Source: Epithemia pelagica (lineage: Eukaryota; Bacillariophyta; Bacillariophyceae; Surirellales; Surirellaceae). From it: DNA of 64,000 nt. The translations under genes and the position numbers were made by a program. Position 1 is the stretch's first letter; the number at the start of each line of letters is the position of its first letter. Positions 22,723 to 31,938 of the stretch are shown here, piece after piece. Location: assembly GCA_946965045.2 (NCBI GenBank), contig OX337232.1:3658001-3722000 (forward strand). The letters run 5' to 3'. The notes beneath the pieces were generated by a model. It saw only the letters and a list, made by a program, of their open reading frames with translations, searched no databases and was not told where the DNA came from.

Positions 22723-23247
22723 ATATCTACTGATGGACGTTTTAGGTATCCTTAATCACTAAATATGAATCGATTTGTCATCATGGTACTTGTAGTGCTT
22801 CTACAGTCGTTCTTGTTGTGATTATCATTATTGTCGTCGTCCAAGTCCTCGTCATTGTCGTGGCTATCATTGTCGTCGTTGTATTGTAGTCGTCCTTGTT
22901 GTAGCTATCATCGCTCATCCCGTTTGTCCTCTTCATCATCGTTATGGTCGTGATTGTCATGGTCATCATCATCGTCGTCGTCGTCATCCAGCTTCCCAGT
23001 GTCGGTAGTTGGGTCCCGGTTTGCGGGCGCGTCTCGTATGGATGTACGAGGGAGTTCGTGATTGGTCCCAGACGAGCTATGATTCTTATCTCATATTTTG
23101 CGTTTTCGACACTTCATGGAAACAAACACGACAATGTACTAAAGTATAATATGAAGGAATAAACAATAAATCTTAATGTCATACTGCAACTCAACGTACC
23201 ATGGTATTCTTTTTCAACAATAACACACTTTCACCACGAGGAAAGAT
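22723..23247. other. Intergenic region with imperfect gtc/atc triplet repeats
   Basis: The stretch 22810-22990 is a low-complexity mixture of 'gtcgtc' and 'atcattgtcgtc' triplets without an accepted start codon or motif. No gene is supported between the convergent stops of the basic-protein and SET genes. Confidence 0.5.
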
Positions 23248-26136
23248 CTAAGTTTGATCGGCTTCTTTGCTCGCGATCTTCTTACCAGGTTTATAATTCG
23301 CGGCCACAAGCACCTTACGAGGATTGTCACTTAGGACGCAAACACGCTTGTCCCCGACCCAAAGCTTAACCCCAACGAGCCCACTTCGGCGAACACCAGG
23401 GATGTCTTTGTCATGGAAGTAGTAGTCGGAAAGCCTGCTTTCTCCAGAAGGAAGGTTGTAGGTGTTCTTTGGCATGGGATCGTGAACGGTCCCATCTTTT
23501 CCTTGGTACACGTAGAAATGTGCACGTGGATTCCCCATCTCCCCAGTCTTAAAGCCACCAGCATGGACAGTATCTCCTCGAACGAGGAGAAACGTGCCAT
23601 ATGGGATATGTACCACTTTACCCAGCTCGTTCATATAATCCTTGTGCTTCTCACCGCGGAAACTCCACAATTCAACGGACATACCCTCCTCCGCCAGGGG
23701 CATGAAAACAATAAAAGGCATGCGTTCCCGGAGTGGCAGATCTGCATTCGCTCTCCGAGTCTTTTTGATTGGTTGCTTCCCGGAGGGCGTTTTGGGACCT
23801 TCGGACATGTTCCCTGTTACGCTCTGGAACAAGAAGTCGATGTGAGGTTCTTGAACTTTTGCCTCTGTGGTCTTCATGAACGAAAGGTGAATGTTGATTT
23901 GGTCCGCAAATGAATCATCTTTTGCGTAGTTCATCCCATAGAGAGCTGAGGCAAGCAGCTGCTTGAAATTGGCCGTGACCTTTGCAGCATGTTCGGGGTT
24001 AACGTGGCCGAAATACCGAATGTTGGACACCATTCCCTCATGTTCCATCATTGCCATCAACAAATTTGGTGTGTAGTCTTGAACAGATTTGAAAAATTTG
24101 CCCTTTCCTTTCTGGTCCAAGCCTGTGCTGTGCCACGCATTCTCCAACATTTCGAGGAGATCTGGCGGAGTTGTCAAAAAATATCCTCGATACATTTTGT
24201 TTTCAATATCGTACAGCCATTTGAAATACTTCGAGCGCAATTCTCTATGTAACAACTTCATTTCCTCGAAACGCTCATTCTCCTTCGCTTTCGCATCGAT
24301 CGCTTCCATCTCCTCAAAAATACTATCCGTGTCATCTTCTGCCATTACCACTGGTACGAACATTCCAGTACTAGGGCTGGGATTGGCTTGAGTGGCGGGT
24401 TGAGCTTGTGCTGCAGGTAGGACGGGACTGCTGGGAAGGAGCACGGGTTGAGCTTGTGCTGCAGGTGGGATGGGATTGCTCGGAAGGAGGTGGGGTGAGC
24501 CTTCGACCGGCTGGGTCGTGCGTTGTTGTTGCTGCTGATGATGGAGCGATGAAGGTAGAGTCCCCCCGTAACCTCCATAGTTGGGTTGATTGTAGGACGG
24601 AGGATGTCCATGGTACTGCGGCGGAGGATGACTCGTCGGAGGATGAGGATAATGCGGCGGAGGATAAGGATAATGCGGCGGAGGATGATGATTGTACTGC
24701 GGCGGAGGGTAATTGTACTGCGGCGGAGGATAATTGTACTGCGGCGGAGGATGGTGATAATATTGCGGAGGATAATGCGGCGGCAGCTGAGGGGGCGAAT
24801 TGTAGTGCTCAGAAACGTCTTGCGGAGGAGGCGGAGAAGGAAGAGCAGGAGGACGAGCAACAGCAGCAACTGGGCGGAAAACAGTAGTAGAAGAGGTAGC
24901 GAAAGCCTTCTTTGTTTTTTTCCCGTCGTCTTCATTTTCATCACTGGGTCGACCGCGTTTCTTTCCCTCGTCTTCGTCGTCGTCACCTTTCGTCGACGGT
25001 CGGATAACCTGTTCGGAGGACGTCGGCGATTCGTCCGAAAGGTTATAAAACAAAGACAGCTCGTCGCCCTTTTCGATCCGCTTGATTGCCTTGACTAGAA
25101 GATTCGGCATGATTCTCACGTTGTAATGATCATCCGATTCATCCGGTGGATTGTCTGTACCGTACCGATGGTGTAGGTGGTCGTTGATTAAGTGCAGCCC
25201 CATGCCGAAGTGATCGTCGTTGTCTGCTTGAAGCCTTCGATTGTCACGTCCGAACTGAATCGCGTACTCGTTGGGTACACCGAACTGAATCGCGTACTCG
25301 TTGGGTACAACTGTCCGAGACGTGACGTCGTTTCCCGTGTACGCACCAATCACTTCACCATCTTTGATTGTCCGAGCTGCAAAAACGCCAAACCCGGCGC
25401 CTGGGAGTTTTGACTCCTTCACCTCAAACAGAAGCACTTTTCCAAGGTAGATCTTGACTACCGGATTGTTCGCAAATGTGTAACCGACATGCTTGCCGAT
25501 CGGGAAGGTATGTTTTCTGTTCTTCTTGACAGAGAGACCCATTCCACTCGAAAGTGGCACAATCTTCCCCTTTTGCATGCCAGAACCGGGCTTCCGAATT
25601 GGAGCTTCTTGGACCGAAAAAGTGGCCGAAATCTTCCGTGAGACATACTCTCCCATAGCACAGGCAAGTACAGCACTGTCTTTGATCTTGGAGAGCGTCT
25701 TGAGGCCTTCGGTGAATTTCCTGATTGGATCCCGTCCAGAACGAGAAGGGAGTTTCTCCACTTCCTCGATGCCTTTCTTGTAGTCCTCTGTGCGCGTATC
25801 GATGAGGAGCTGCCGCATTTGAGTTTCCGAATACTGTTTGCTGTGGTCCTTCTCTGGATGGCCACGCCGAACATCTGCAAGCTTTTTATCCTTCACTTCG
25901 GCAAAGTCTTGATCCGAAAGAAACCGATGGTGCTTTGTTGTTGTCGCTTCGTCTGTTGCTGCTGCTTCGGGTGCTGCGGCTGCTGCTGCTTCGGGCGCCG
26001 CTGCTGCTTTGGCTGACTGCTCTTCCGCTGCATCTATTGCAAGTATAAGAGCGTCAAGATTTCCTTTGTCACTCATGCTGTCTCGTTTTTGAGCGCCTGC
26101 TTTTGAATACTGTTTCTTAGGGCTTGGTTTCCCCAT
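23248..26136 (-). CDS. SET-domain protein fused to a candidate Fe(II)/2OG oxygenase domain
   Basis: 962 aa from the ATG at 26136 (context accATGg); an upstream in-frame ATG at 26190 adds 18 residues. A SET-like domain lies at about residues 230-365: 'LPGAGFGVFAARTIKDGEVI' and 'GDELSLFYN' match the GxGxFA start and the GEELxxxY-type end of SET lysine methyltransferases. The usual NHS-xxPN loop is not canonical ('INDHLHH...HYNVRI'). A Pro/Tyr/His-rich linker (about 445-520) repeats PPPQYNY. The C-terminal domain (about 690-890) has 'PHIDF', then 'VHIPYGTFLLVRGDTVHAGG' and 'NPRAHFYVY'. That fits the HxD...H metal triad and trailing Arg of 2-oxoglutarate dioxygenases. A chromatin-modifying role is an inference. 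No stops interrupt it. It sits 413 bp downstream of a DDE transposase on the same strand. Confidence 0.72.
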   Translation of the reverse strand: MGKPSPKKQYSKAGAQKRDSMSDKGNLDALILAIDAAEEQSAKAAAAPEAAAAAAPEAAATDEATTTKHHRFLSDQDFAEVKDKKLADVRRGHPEKDHSKQYSETQMRQLLIDTRTEDYKKGIEEVEKLPSRSGRDPIRKFTEGLKTLSKIKDSAVLACAMGEYVSRKISATFSVQEAPIRKPGSGMQKGKIVPLSSGMGLSVKKNRKHTFPIGKHVGYTFANNPVVKIYLGKVLLFEVKESKLPGAGFGVFAARTIKDGEVIGAYTGNDVTSRTVVPNEYAIQFGVPNEYAIQFGRDNRRLQADNDDHFGMGLHLINDHLHHRYGTDNPPDESDDHYNVRIMPNLLVKAIKRIEKGDELSLFYNLSDESPTSSEQVIRPSTKGDDDEDEGKKRGRPSDENEDDGKKTKKAFATSSTTVFRPVAAVARPPALPSPPPPQDVSEHYNSPPQLPPHYPPQYYHHPPPQYNYPPPQYNYPPPQYNHHPPPHYPYPPPHYPHPPTSHPPPQYHGHPPSYNQPNYGGYGGTLPSSLHHQQQQQRTTQPVEGSPHLLPSNPIPPAAQAQPVLLPSSPVLPAAQAQPATQANPSPSTGMFVPVVMAEDDTDSIFEEMEAIDAKAKENERFEEMKLLHRELRSKYFKWLYDIENKMYRGYFLTTPPDLLEMLENAWHSTGLDQKGKGKFFKSVQDYTPNLLMAMMEHEGMVSNIRYFGHVNPEHAAKVTANFKQLLASALYGMNYAKDDSFADQINIHLSFMKTTEAKVQEPHIDFLFQSVTGNMSEGPKTPSGKQPIKKTRRANADLPLRERMPFIVFMPLAEEGMSVELWSFRGEKHKDYMNELGKVVHIPYGTFLLVRGDTVHAGGFKTGEMGNPRAHFYVYQGKDGTVHDPMPKNTYNLPSGESRLSDYYFHDKDIPGVRRSGLVGVKLWVGDKRVCVLSDNPRKVLVAANYKPGKKIASKEADQT
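24570..24800 (-). repeat. Pro-Pro-Gln-Tyr-Asn repeat tract in the SET protein
   Basis: Consecutive 7-residue units (PPPQYNY, PPPQYNH, PPPHYPY and similar) arise from DNA units of 'ggcggaggataattgtact'. Similar P/Y/H tracts act as flexible or self-associating linkers in other proteins. Confidence 0.75.
25249..25315 (-). repeat. 30-bp perfect tandem duplication inside the SET domain
   Basis: The unit encoding VPNEYAIQFG occurs twice in direct succession with no base change in the repeated part. The frame is kept, so 10 residues are inserted within the SET domain. Identity implies a recent event. Confidence 0.85.
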
Positions 26137-26548
26137 GGTCGAAACGCAAAAACTCGAAACACGAAACACAAGAAACACGAAACGCAGCATTCTCCTCAGC
26201 CCTCAGCTCACATTCCAAAAAAAAAATCTTGAGCTCACATACTAAAAAACGGTGAAGTTTTGGTATGTGGGCTGAGTTACTTAAGGATTTGCGTGCCAGT
26301 TTTGCGATGCGTGCGCGTTTTCGGAGAGGGAGGCGTGTTTCGCGCGAGGTCTGCTCCGAAAATCGTCCATTTTCTCGCTCTCTCACATTTTCGAGGTACT
26401 TACAAACTGATAATCCAACACGCAACACGAGCACGCAACACGGAAGTGATCATTGATACCAATAACTGACAAGAAATACATTCAATAAAATGGATTGCTC
26501 TTATAAATAGTTAAGTTACATGCATTTTGATGATAAATGGAGATTAGA
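26137..26548. other. Spacer between the SET gene and the transposase gene
   Basis: No gene here. The segment upstream of the SET start contains three copies of a 17-bp motif, listed separately. On the minus strand, transcription leaving the transposase passes through this spacer. Confidence 0.5.
26202..26276. promoter_or_regulatory. Three copies of a 17-bp motif upstream of the SET gene
   Basis: Consensus [CG]AG C[TC]CACAT[TA]C[CT]AAAA appears at 26204-26220 and 26231-26247 on the plus strand and at about 26258-26275 inverted. Spacing is a regular 27 bp. The set lies 65-140 bp before the chosen ATG, as expected for a protein-binding array; it could equally be a subterminal transposon repeat. 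Confidence 0.45.
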
Positions 26549-29500
26549 TCAGGTTTCTACTGCGCCAGATCCTTGCGTTTCTCTCCAGAGACGTGAGATG
26601 AAGCCATGATCTTGGTCGAAGGCGGATCGGTGACACTTGATTGCTTTTGACATCTTTTCAATTTCGGCATACGAGAGGCCCGCAGCTGCATAGTCTCTGT
26701 TGTTGGAATTTTGATCGTATAACAAGTACGCGAGCATATAGCGACGTGCCTTTGCTGACATTTTCCGCATGATTTCGGGTGTTGTTTTCTTCAGGCTCGC
26801 TGTCAAACATCGTAAAAAGGCAGCTTTGTCTTTCTTCTCATTCAGTGAGAAAGCACGAAAGACTTTTTTTGAGTAACCCCAGCCATACTCGATCCCCTCA
26901 CCGGCCATTTCACAGTGATACTTGGTCGATACGAGAATCTCGATCCTGCAACGATGTCGTTCAGACAAGTCTTCCGCCAGCTTCTCCATTGCAGATTTTT
27001 CGTTCTTGAAATCGGAGCATTCGCTCATCAGATGAACCATAGAGTACTTTTTGTAGTCCGCCTGATAGGCTTCTTTCACAGTCTTCTTATCCGCTTCCAA
27101 CCATGCATCTCTGGTTGTCTTGACGTACTTGATCATGTTGTTAGGGTCTATCCACCCCCGCTCCCATAACACTTGAAAGAGCCCTTTTGCAGCATTCATC
27201 CAGCCTTCCTCGATCACGTCATCTTCAATCACCGTTGCAATGTTGGAGCGTTTACAAAGGTCCTGTAGTTCACCAGCATTTTTCGATTGAAATGAACGTT
27301 GCATTCCAGGTCCCATGACCCGGACAAGTTTTGCCATGAGCTCCTTCTTTGTGAGGTTGCGCTTTTTCTTTCTACCAGTTCGGTGTGTATTCTTCGATGC
27401 GACACGCTGCGCGTCATTGAGACGATGGCCTTTTTTAGCAACTGGACCACGATCGTTCTCCTGATAGACGAGGTGTTGTACGTCACCAACTCGTAGTTTG
27501 TCGTCATGGTTGTACGGGCCAAGGCAAGCTTGATCAATAATTTGTGTGTCCCGCATGCTGGGAACAGCTCCTCCCCAGTCGTTATTCATGTTCAGAGCAT
27601 TTAACCCATCGGATTGTTGTTTTCCATGACCACTGCTTTGGTCGAACAAAAAGACAAAGTCATGGGCGGGGAACATGACCACGAGGCAATCGACAATATC
27701 CTCCAACTGCAAGGCCATGTATTCATAATTCCAATATCCCTCTTTATCTGCTCCGTATTCAAAAAAGCGAGTGAACGGTTGGGCATTGGTAATTGGAGTC
27801 TTGGCAGTGTGACCATTGAGGTTCACTGCAGCCTCGGTAGAGACGTATTTGTTGTGTGTCGCATGTAGACGGAGTTCATTAATCCAAAATAGACTCGCAG
27901 CAAGCAACGGGTTTCCGTTCATAAGGAAGCCCCATGATCGGCTTACAAAAGCGCTGATCATCATCCCATGTCCATCATCCTTTGGCAGCATTTTAGTTGC
28001 GCCATCTTTAGTGTACCATGCCTTAGACGAGAAGGAAAACTGCTTGTAGATCGGTTCGTCCTGGCCGATGAGGATGACAGGTTTGCGGTCGGAGGGAAAC
28101 CTGTGTGACAAGTTTCCATTGTGAATTGTGTTTTCTGGTTTGATGTACCGTTCAAATTCGCTTGGGAAGGCATCAACATGGTACTCCCGCATCTGCTTGC
28201 CTGTTGTTACATCAGTGTACTCAAATACAAAGCTGTTTGGCAAGAGCTTCTCCTTGCCCGCATTCCCTTCGTTTTCAAGTTTGATTGCATCCTCGGTAGG
28301 GAGCTGCACCCACCGATACGACAGCTCTTCCCACTTAAAGTACTTCTTGACAAAAGCAGCTCTGTGGGCAACATTCTCAGCATTTTCGTGTCGATCAGTG
28401 AAGTATGTTTTCGTGTGTTCCTTGAACACGAGCCCTGCAGCAGCAATACATCGCCACGCTGTGCTTTGCAAAATGGTGGAAAGCTTCATCGATGCCAAGA
28501 AGGCCTCGTACGATACTGGCGTTGCATTCGTATCCATGCACTCTTGTACGATCATGGTATGCATATCCGGAAGCAATGTTGTCCTCAGGTACATTAGAGC
28601 AGACTCTGTTGTAAGAGTGCTCAGGTTTTCCTTTGCCCAGCATTCAAACTTTACCTTTGCTTCAGGTATGTGAACGAATAAGACGGGCGATGGCTCTTTC
28701 CCAATATGAACGTGGTAGTTGGGATGAGGGAAACTGTCGTTTTCCCGAAAGTACCTGTGAAAACGAGCAATGGTCTTGGGATGTTTTTTTACTTTTTCAC
28801 CATAAATCTGTTCCATTTTGCTAATGGCTTCGCTTATGCAGTTCAGCCATGTACGACCGTGTGGCATATCAAGCAACGCTATCTTATAAGAAAGTTGTAA
28901 ATACGTTGCCTTGAGCAGTACCCTCTGTTGCTGTTCCTGGTTGAGGGGGAAGATGTCTCCCTTGTTAACCACATTCGGAAGTGCCTCCACGTTGGAAATG
29001 GCCCTTTCAAGGGTTTCTATCCATCGCTCAAGATTTCGTTTTGACGATCCTGGAGAATCGCATTTGCCGGCAAAGAGCCTACGGTTCCTTGGCTCATCAA
29101 AATAGGCCCTTTCCATTTGTTGCGATAGACCTTGGATCATCTCACTCTCGAAAACTGAAAAACCAATCGGCAAACTCTGTGGATGGTCATGGCCAATTTC
29201 GTCTGTGGCCAATTCAGGATGTTGGATTGCTCCAACAAGCACCTGATTTGTGTTGTCGTGAGGTGGTGACGTTTGCATTTCGGTAGGGCTGTCTCCAATT
29301 TGTGGCGGTTGACCATGTTGCTGCGTTGCAGTGCTCTTGATTGCTGGTGGAGTTGAAGTGTTTCTTGCTTGCTTGGATGTATTTAGCGTGCCTTCACGCA
29401 ACCCTGGTGACTCTTTGTTCCTTCGCTTCGTTGGCTTCGCTCGTCCCGACCGCCGAATCATATTCTCGTCTGCAGCCTCCAGCCATTCTTGATGATCGTC

Positions 29501-29893
29501 CAACATCACTGGCCCTGTTGTTGTGTCGGAGCTTACATAAAAGAATGTGTATCTTTTCTTTTGGATTGTGACTTTGTGGCGGTACCAGCCAAACTTGTTT
29601 GATTCCGACACCTTAGTTTCGAAACAGAGTTTAAGAACAACATCTTTAGTCAAAACAAGATTCAGTCTGAATGGCGACAGTCCTGGCAGCCAAGTGTGCA
29701 TGAAGTTCACAATCTGGGTGTCTTGGATCCACTTGTTGCAGAACCCAAACGAGGATGGGGAGCATTGCGTCTTAAAGACGTCAAGAATCTCTTGTGCCGA
29801 TAAACTTCGTTCCATCCGAGACTGTGTTGCGTGGGATGAGTCGGATGATCGCGTCATTGAGTATGATGCCAACCCCGTACCTTGTTGCCCCAT
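26549..29893 (-). CDS. DDE-superfamily transposase
   Basis: 1114 aa, ATG at 29893. The central-to-C-terminal part carries a DDE-type nuclease signature. 'ILIGQDEPIYKQFSF' (about residue 611) gives the first Asp, 'GHGMMISAFVSRSWG' follows, 'FVFLFDQSSGHGKQ' (about 748) gives the second Asp, and 'STKYHCEMAGEGIEYGWGYS' (about 1000) gives the final Glu. This order is familiar from a DDE superfamily endonuclease group common in fungi, distantly like IS630/Tc1. The N-terminal third is unlike any domain I recognise. The frame is fully open, so the gene may be recent. Termini could not be found by eye. The neighbours 21.1-26.1 kb may belong to the same element. Confidence 0.72.
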   Translation of the reverse strand: MGQQGTGLASYSMTRSSDSSHATQSRMERSLSAQEILDVFKTQCSPSSFGFCNKWIQDTQIVNFMHTWLPGLSPFRLNLVLTKDVVLKLCFETKVSESNKFGWYRHKVTIQKKRYTFFYVSSDTTTGPVMLDDHQEWLEAADENMIRRSGRAKPTKRRNKESPGLREGTLNTSKQARNTSTPPAIKSTATQQHGQPPQIGDSPTEMQTSPPHDNTNQVLVGAIQHPELATDEIGHDHPQSLPIGFSVFESEMIQGLSQQMERAYFDEPRNRRLFAGKCDSPGSSKRNLERWIETLERAISNVEALPNVVNKGDIFPLNQEQQQRVLLKATYLQLSYKIALLDMPHGRTWLNCISEAISKMEQIYGEKVKKHPKTIARFHRYFRENDSFPHPNYHVHIGKEPSPVLFVHIPEAKVKFECWAKENLSTLTTESALMYLRTTLLPDMHTMIVQECMDTNATPVSYEAFLASMKLSTILQSTAWRCIAAAGLVFKEHTKTYFTDRHENAENVAHRAAFVKKYFKWEELSYRWVQLPTEDAIKLENEGNAGKEKLLPNSFVFEYTDVTTGKQMREYHVDAFPSEFERYIKPENTIHNGNLSHRFPSDRKPVILIGQDEPIYKQFSFSSKAWYTKDGATKMLPKDDGHGMMISAFVSRSWGFLMNGNPLLAASLFWINELRLHATHNKYVSTEAAVNLNGHTAKTPITNAQPFTRFFEYGADKEGYWNYEYMALQLEDIVDCLVVMFPAHDFVFLFDQSSGHGKQQSDGLNALNMNNDWGGAVPSMRDTQIIDQACLGPYNHDDKLRVGDVQHLVYQENDRGPVAKKGHRLNDAQRVASKNTHRTGRKKKRNLTKKELMAKLVRVMGPGMQRSFQSKNAGELQDLCKRSNIATVIEDDVIEEGWMNAAKGLFQVLWERGWIDPNNMIKYVKTTRDAWLEADKKTVKEAYQADYKKYSMVHLMSECSDFKNEKSAMEKLAEDLSERHRCRIEILVSTKYHCEMAGEGIEYGWGYSKKVFRAFSLNEKKDKAAFLRCLTASLKKTTPEIMRKMSAKARRYMLAYLLYDQNSNNRDYAAAGLSYAEIEKMSKAIKCHRSAFDQDHGFISRLWRETQGSGAVET

Positions 29894-29957
29894 TGAGGGT
29901 GGTTCAAGTAAACCCTAAAGCGTCCGGATGCAGCTCGGCAACAAGGTACGCGGTTGG
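29869..29957 (-). promoter_or_regulatory. Hairpin spanning the transposase start codon
   Basis: 29869-29889 and 29937-29957 are inverted repeats (20 of 21 positions complementary; core ACCTTGTTGCC / GGCAACAAGGT). The loop is about 47 nt and contains the ATG at 29891-29893. In the mRNA this would place the start codon next to a long stem. It could act on translation or be a terminal-repeat relic. Confidence 0.6.
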
Positions 29958-30409
29958 GATGGCCCTCCACCATGGTCGTTAGACAACAACCGTTTTTTCA
30001 TCATTTTCGACGGAATTCTAGCGTTCGGAAGCTGTCACACATCACGGTACGAATAAAAAAATTTATTATTCAGACACTGGGTTGTCACGAGTCGGACACT
30101 TTCATTCACTAGTCAGGCCAAACGCTATTGAGGATTATATTTTATGGTACTAAATCTACGAGGGGTCTACGTCAGGAACATACTCCCTGAACTCAGCTTG
30201 TAGGAGTAGATCTTTGTGTCCTTTGTGGGGTTTGTCCGACGCAACTTTCACTATAGATCGAAACAAAGTGTGCCAACCCAGAAGAGAATGGAAGAGAACC
30301 CACAAGTGCATACACAAATCGTGTCGAGCCCAAAATAGGTCTTGTTGTTGTGTCGCTGTTCTGTGATGCAAGCCACCACAAAAGCAGAACACATTTGTCG
30401 AGGATCGCA

Positions 30410-30447
<38 letters not shown>

Positions 30448-30653
30448 CTCTCTCTTGTCTATGGTACAAACTATGTATTAGCTACTCTTCATAACGCATG
30501 CAAAACGCCCAAGAGGGTTTATGTCACACTTTTTATGTATGGATCAGGTTCTACTAGATTGACTTGTAGGATTTTACTACTACAAAAAAAAGAAGAAACC
30601 CACCACACCAACGCAACAAGTCGTTATCTTTGGTTCGGTATTGGGTATCGAGC
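29894..30653. other. Intergenic region right of the DDE transposase
   Basis: No gene was supported. It holds a (TC)n tract (30413-30455) and, from about 30205, the left end of the duplicated membrane-protein unit. I looked for an inverted copy of the 30000-30120 sequence near 20.3-21.7 kb and found none convincing. Confidence 0.4.
30413..30455. repeat. (TC)n microsatellite
   Basis: About 43 bp of TC dinucleotides with one interruption, in the 3' flank of membrane-protein copy 1. Confidence 0.9.
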
Positions 30654-31769
30654 TTAGGCAAACCGGGCATCCCCCAAATCCTGCGGATCGCGAGACACAA
30701 TGTCATCCTCCTCATCTTCGTCTCGTCGAGTGGTATCCTCTTCTTCCTCTTCGGCTTCGTCAATGCGATCGTGTGGTGCCATGGAATTTTTGTTAGTGTT
30801 GTTGTTGTCGGCAATGGAGGATGACGACGTGTGTTGAAAGTGTTCGGTATCGGCCGTGGAAATGCTTTCATCGTCAAAAAACTGTGCTTGGGCGGGAGCC
30901 GGTTGTCCTGGATTGCCCGCGGCCGGGGTCCAACCAGCACCATCATCATTGCCATTGCCGGATGGCTGGGAAGGTGTTTGTTGACTGCCCGCGACATGAT
31001 GGACAAATCGTTCATCTTCATGATCGTACCAATAATCATCTTCTTCGCGTCCTCCCGGTGGTGGCATATCGGGTCGTTTGGGCGGCTGTGCCATGCTCTT
31101 GACCAGAATGGCCAACATGAGATAGGCCAGGAACGCGAAAATGGCATTGCCAGTCCCATTGGATACTTGGCACACATTTGCTTGACAAAACCAATTGCCA
31201 TACAAGAGACTGGTACAGGCCATGCAAATACTGGCCCACAAACAGCACCACAACAACCATCGTTCAAAGTTCCATGGTTTACAAAAGAAACAACAACTCC
31301 CAATTAAACAGATATAGGTGACGAGGCCCAACAAATCGCCGACATGGGCCAAATTACGAGCCCATTTCAACCAAAAATCGTACAATTCATCCGCTTCGTC
31401 GTCCGGATACAAGATGCAACCAAGATAATTTTCCTCGTCCCCATAGGCCACTTCGCGAGCAATCAAGCCATAGCCGCGTCGTGTCGTTTCCATCGGTTGG
31501 CCCGTGACTGGATTGAGTTCGGTAATGGTGGCAAATTTGCAACTCAGAATGACACACGTGTTCATCCAACGGGCAAATAAGGCTAGAATCACCCCCATGA
31601 CGGTATAACAGGGACCATGAGGACAACGACTATAGTATAGTAGGATTGTGTGTAAGAACAGTGGAATTGAACCAAAAACGTGTTGTTGGTACGAATGCCA
31701 ACCAACATCTAATCCAGTGAGCAAGCACAAGTATTGAAGAGTAATAAGGATGAGGTGGTCAATATCCAT
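30654..31769 (-). CDS. Multi-pass membrane protein, tandem copy 1
   Basis: 371 aa if read from the ATG at 31769. Four hydrophobic segments are conserved with copy 2: after 'RCPHGPCYT', 'WARNLAHVGDLLGLVTYIC', 'RWLLWCCLWASICMACTSLL', and 'AIFAFLAYLMLAILVKSM'. Many Cys residues and the acidic 'YDFWLKW' loop are also conserved. The cytosolic-type tail is Gln/Pro/Asp-rich and ends 'DIVSRDPQDLGDARFA'. The N-terminus is uncertain: a 99-bp in-frame stretch (31630-31728) could be an intron with a weak GTGCTT donor, matching the intron position proposed for copy 2. I do not recognise a characterised family. No transporter or enzyme motif is visible. Confidence 0.65.
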   Translation of the reverse strand: MDIDHLILITLQYLCLLTGLDVGWHSYQQHVFGSIPLFLHTILLYYSRCPHGPCYTVMGVILALFARWMNTCVILSCKFATITELNPVTGQPMETTRRGYGLIAREVAYGDEENYLGCILYPDDEADELYDFWLKWARNLAHVGDLLGLVTYICLIGSCCFFCKPWNFERWLLWCCLWASICMACTSLLYGNWFCQANVCQVSNGTGNAIFAFLAYLMLAILVKSMAQPPKRPDMPPPGGREEDDYWYDHEDERFVHHVAGSQQTPSQPSGNGNDDGAGWTPAAGNPGQPAPAQAQFFDDESISTADTEHFQHTSSSSIADNNNTNKNSMAPHDRIDEAEEEEEDTTRRDEDEEDDIVSRDPQDLGDARFA

Positions 31770-31897
31770 GCCACCCAAACGAGAGGCTCTTCTACTCCAG
31801 TTGCTTCATCCCAAAGCAAGCAGCAAGAAAGCAAGCAAGAACACATTCAACACGGCATACGAGACAACTACACAAAGCAGCAGAGCAGAGGGACAGG

Positions 31898-31938
<41 letters not shown>

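Noticed and set aside
20280-30120. Terminal inverted repeats for the DDE element
   Set aside because: I compared the segments near 20.3-21.7 kb and 29.9-30.15 kb and found only short chance matches. No target duplication was seen, so no boundary is reported.
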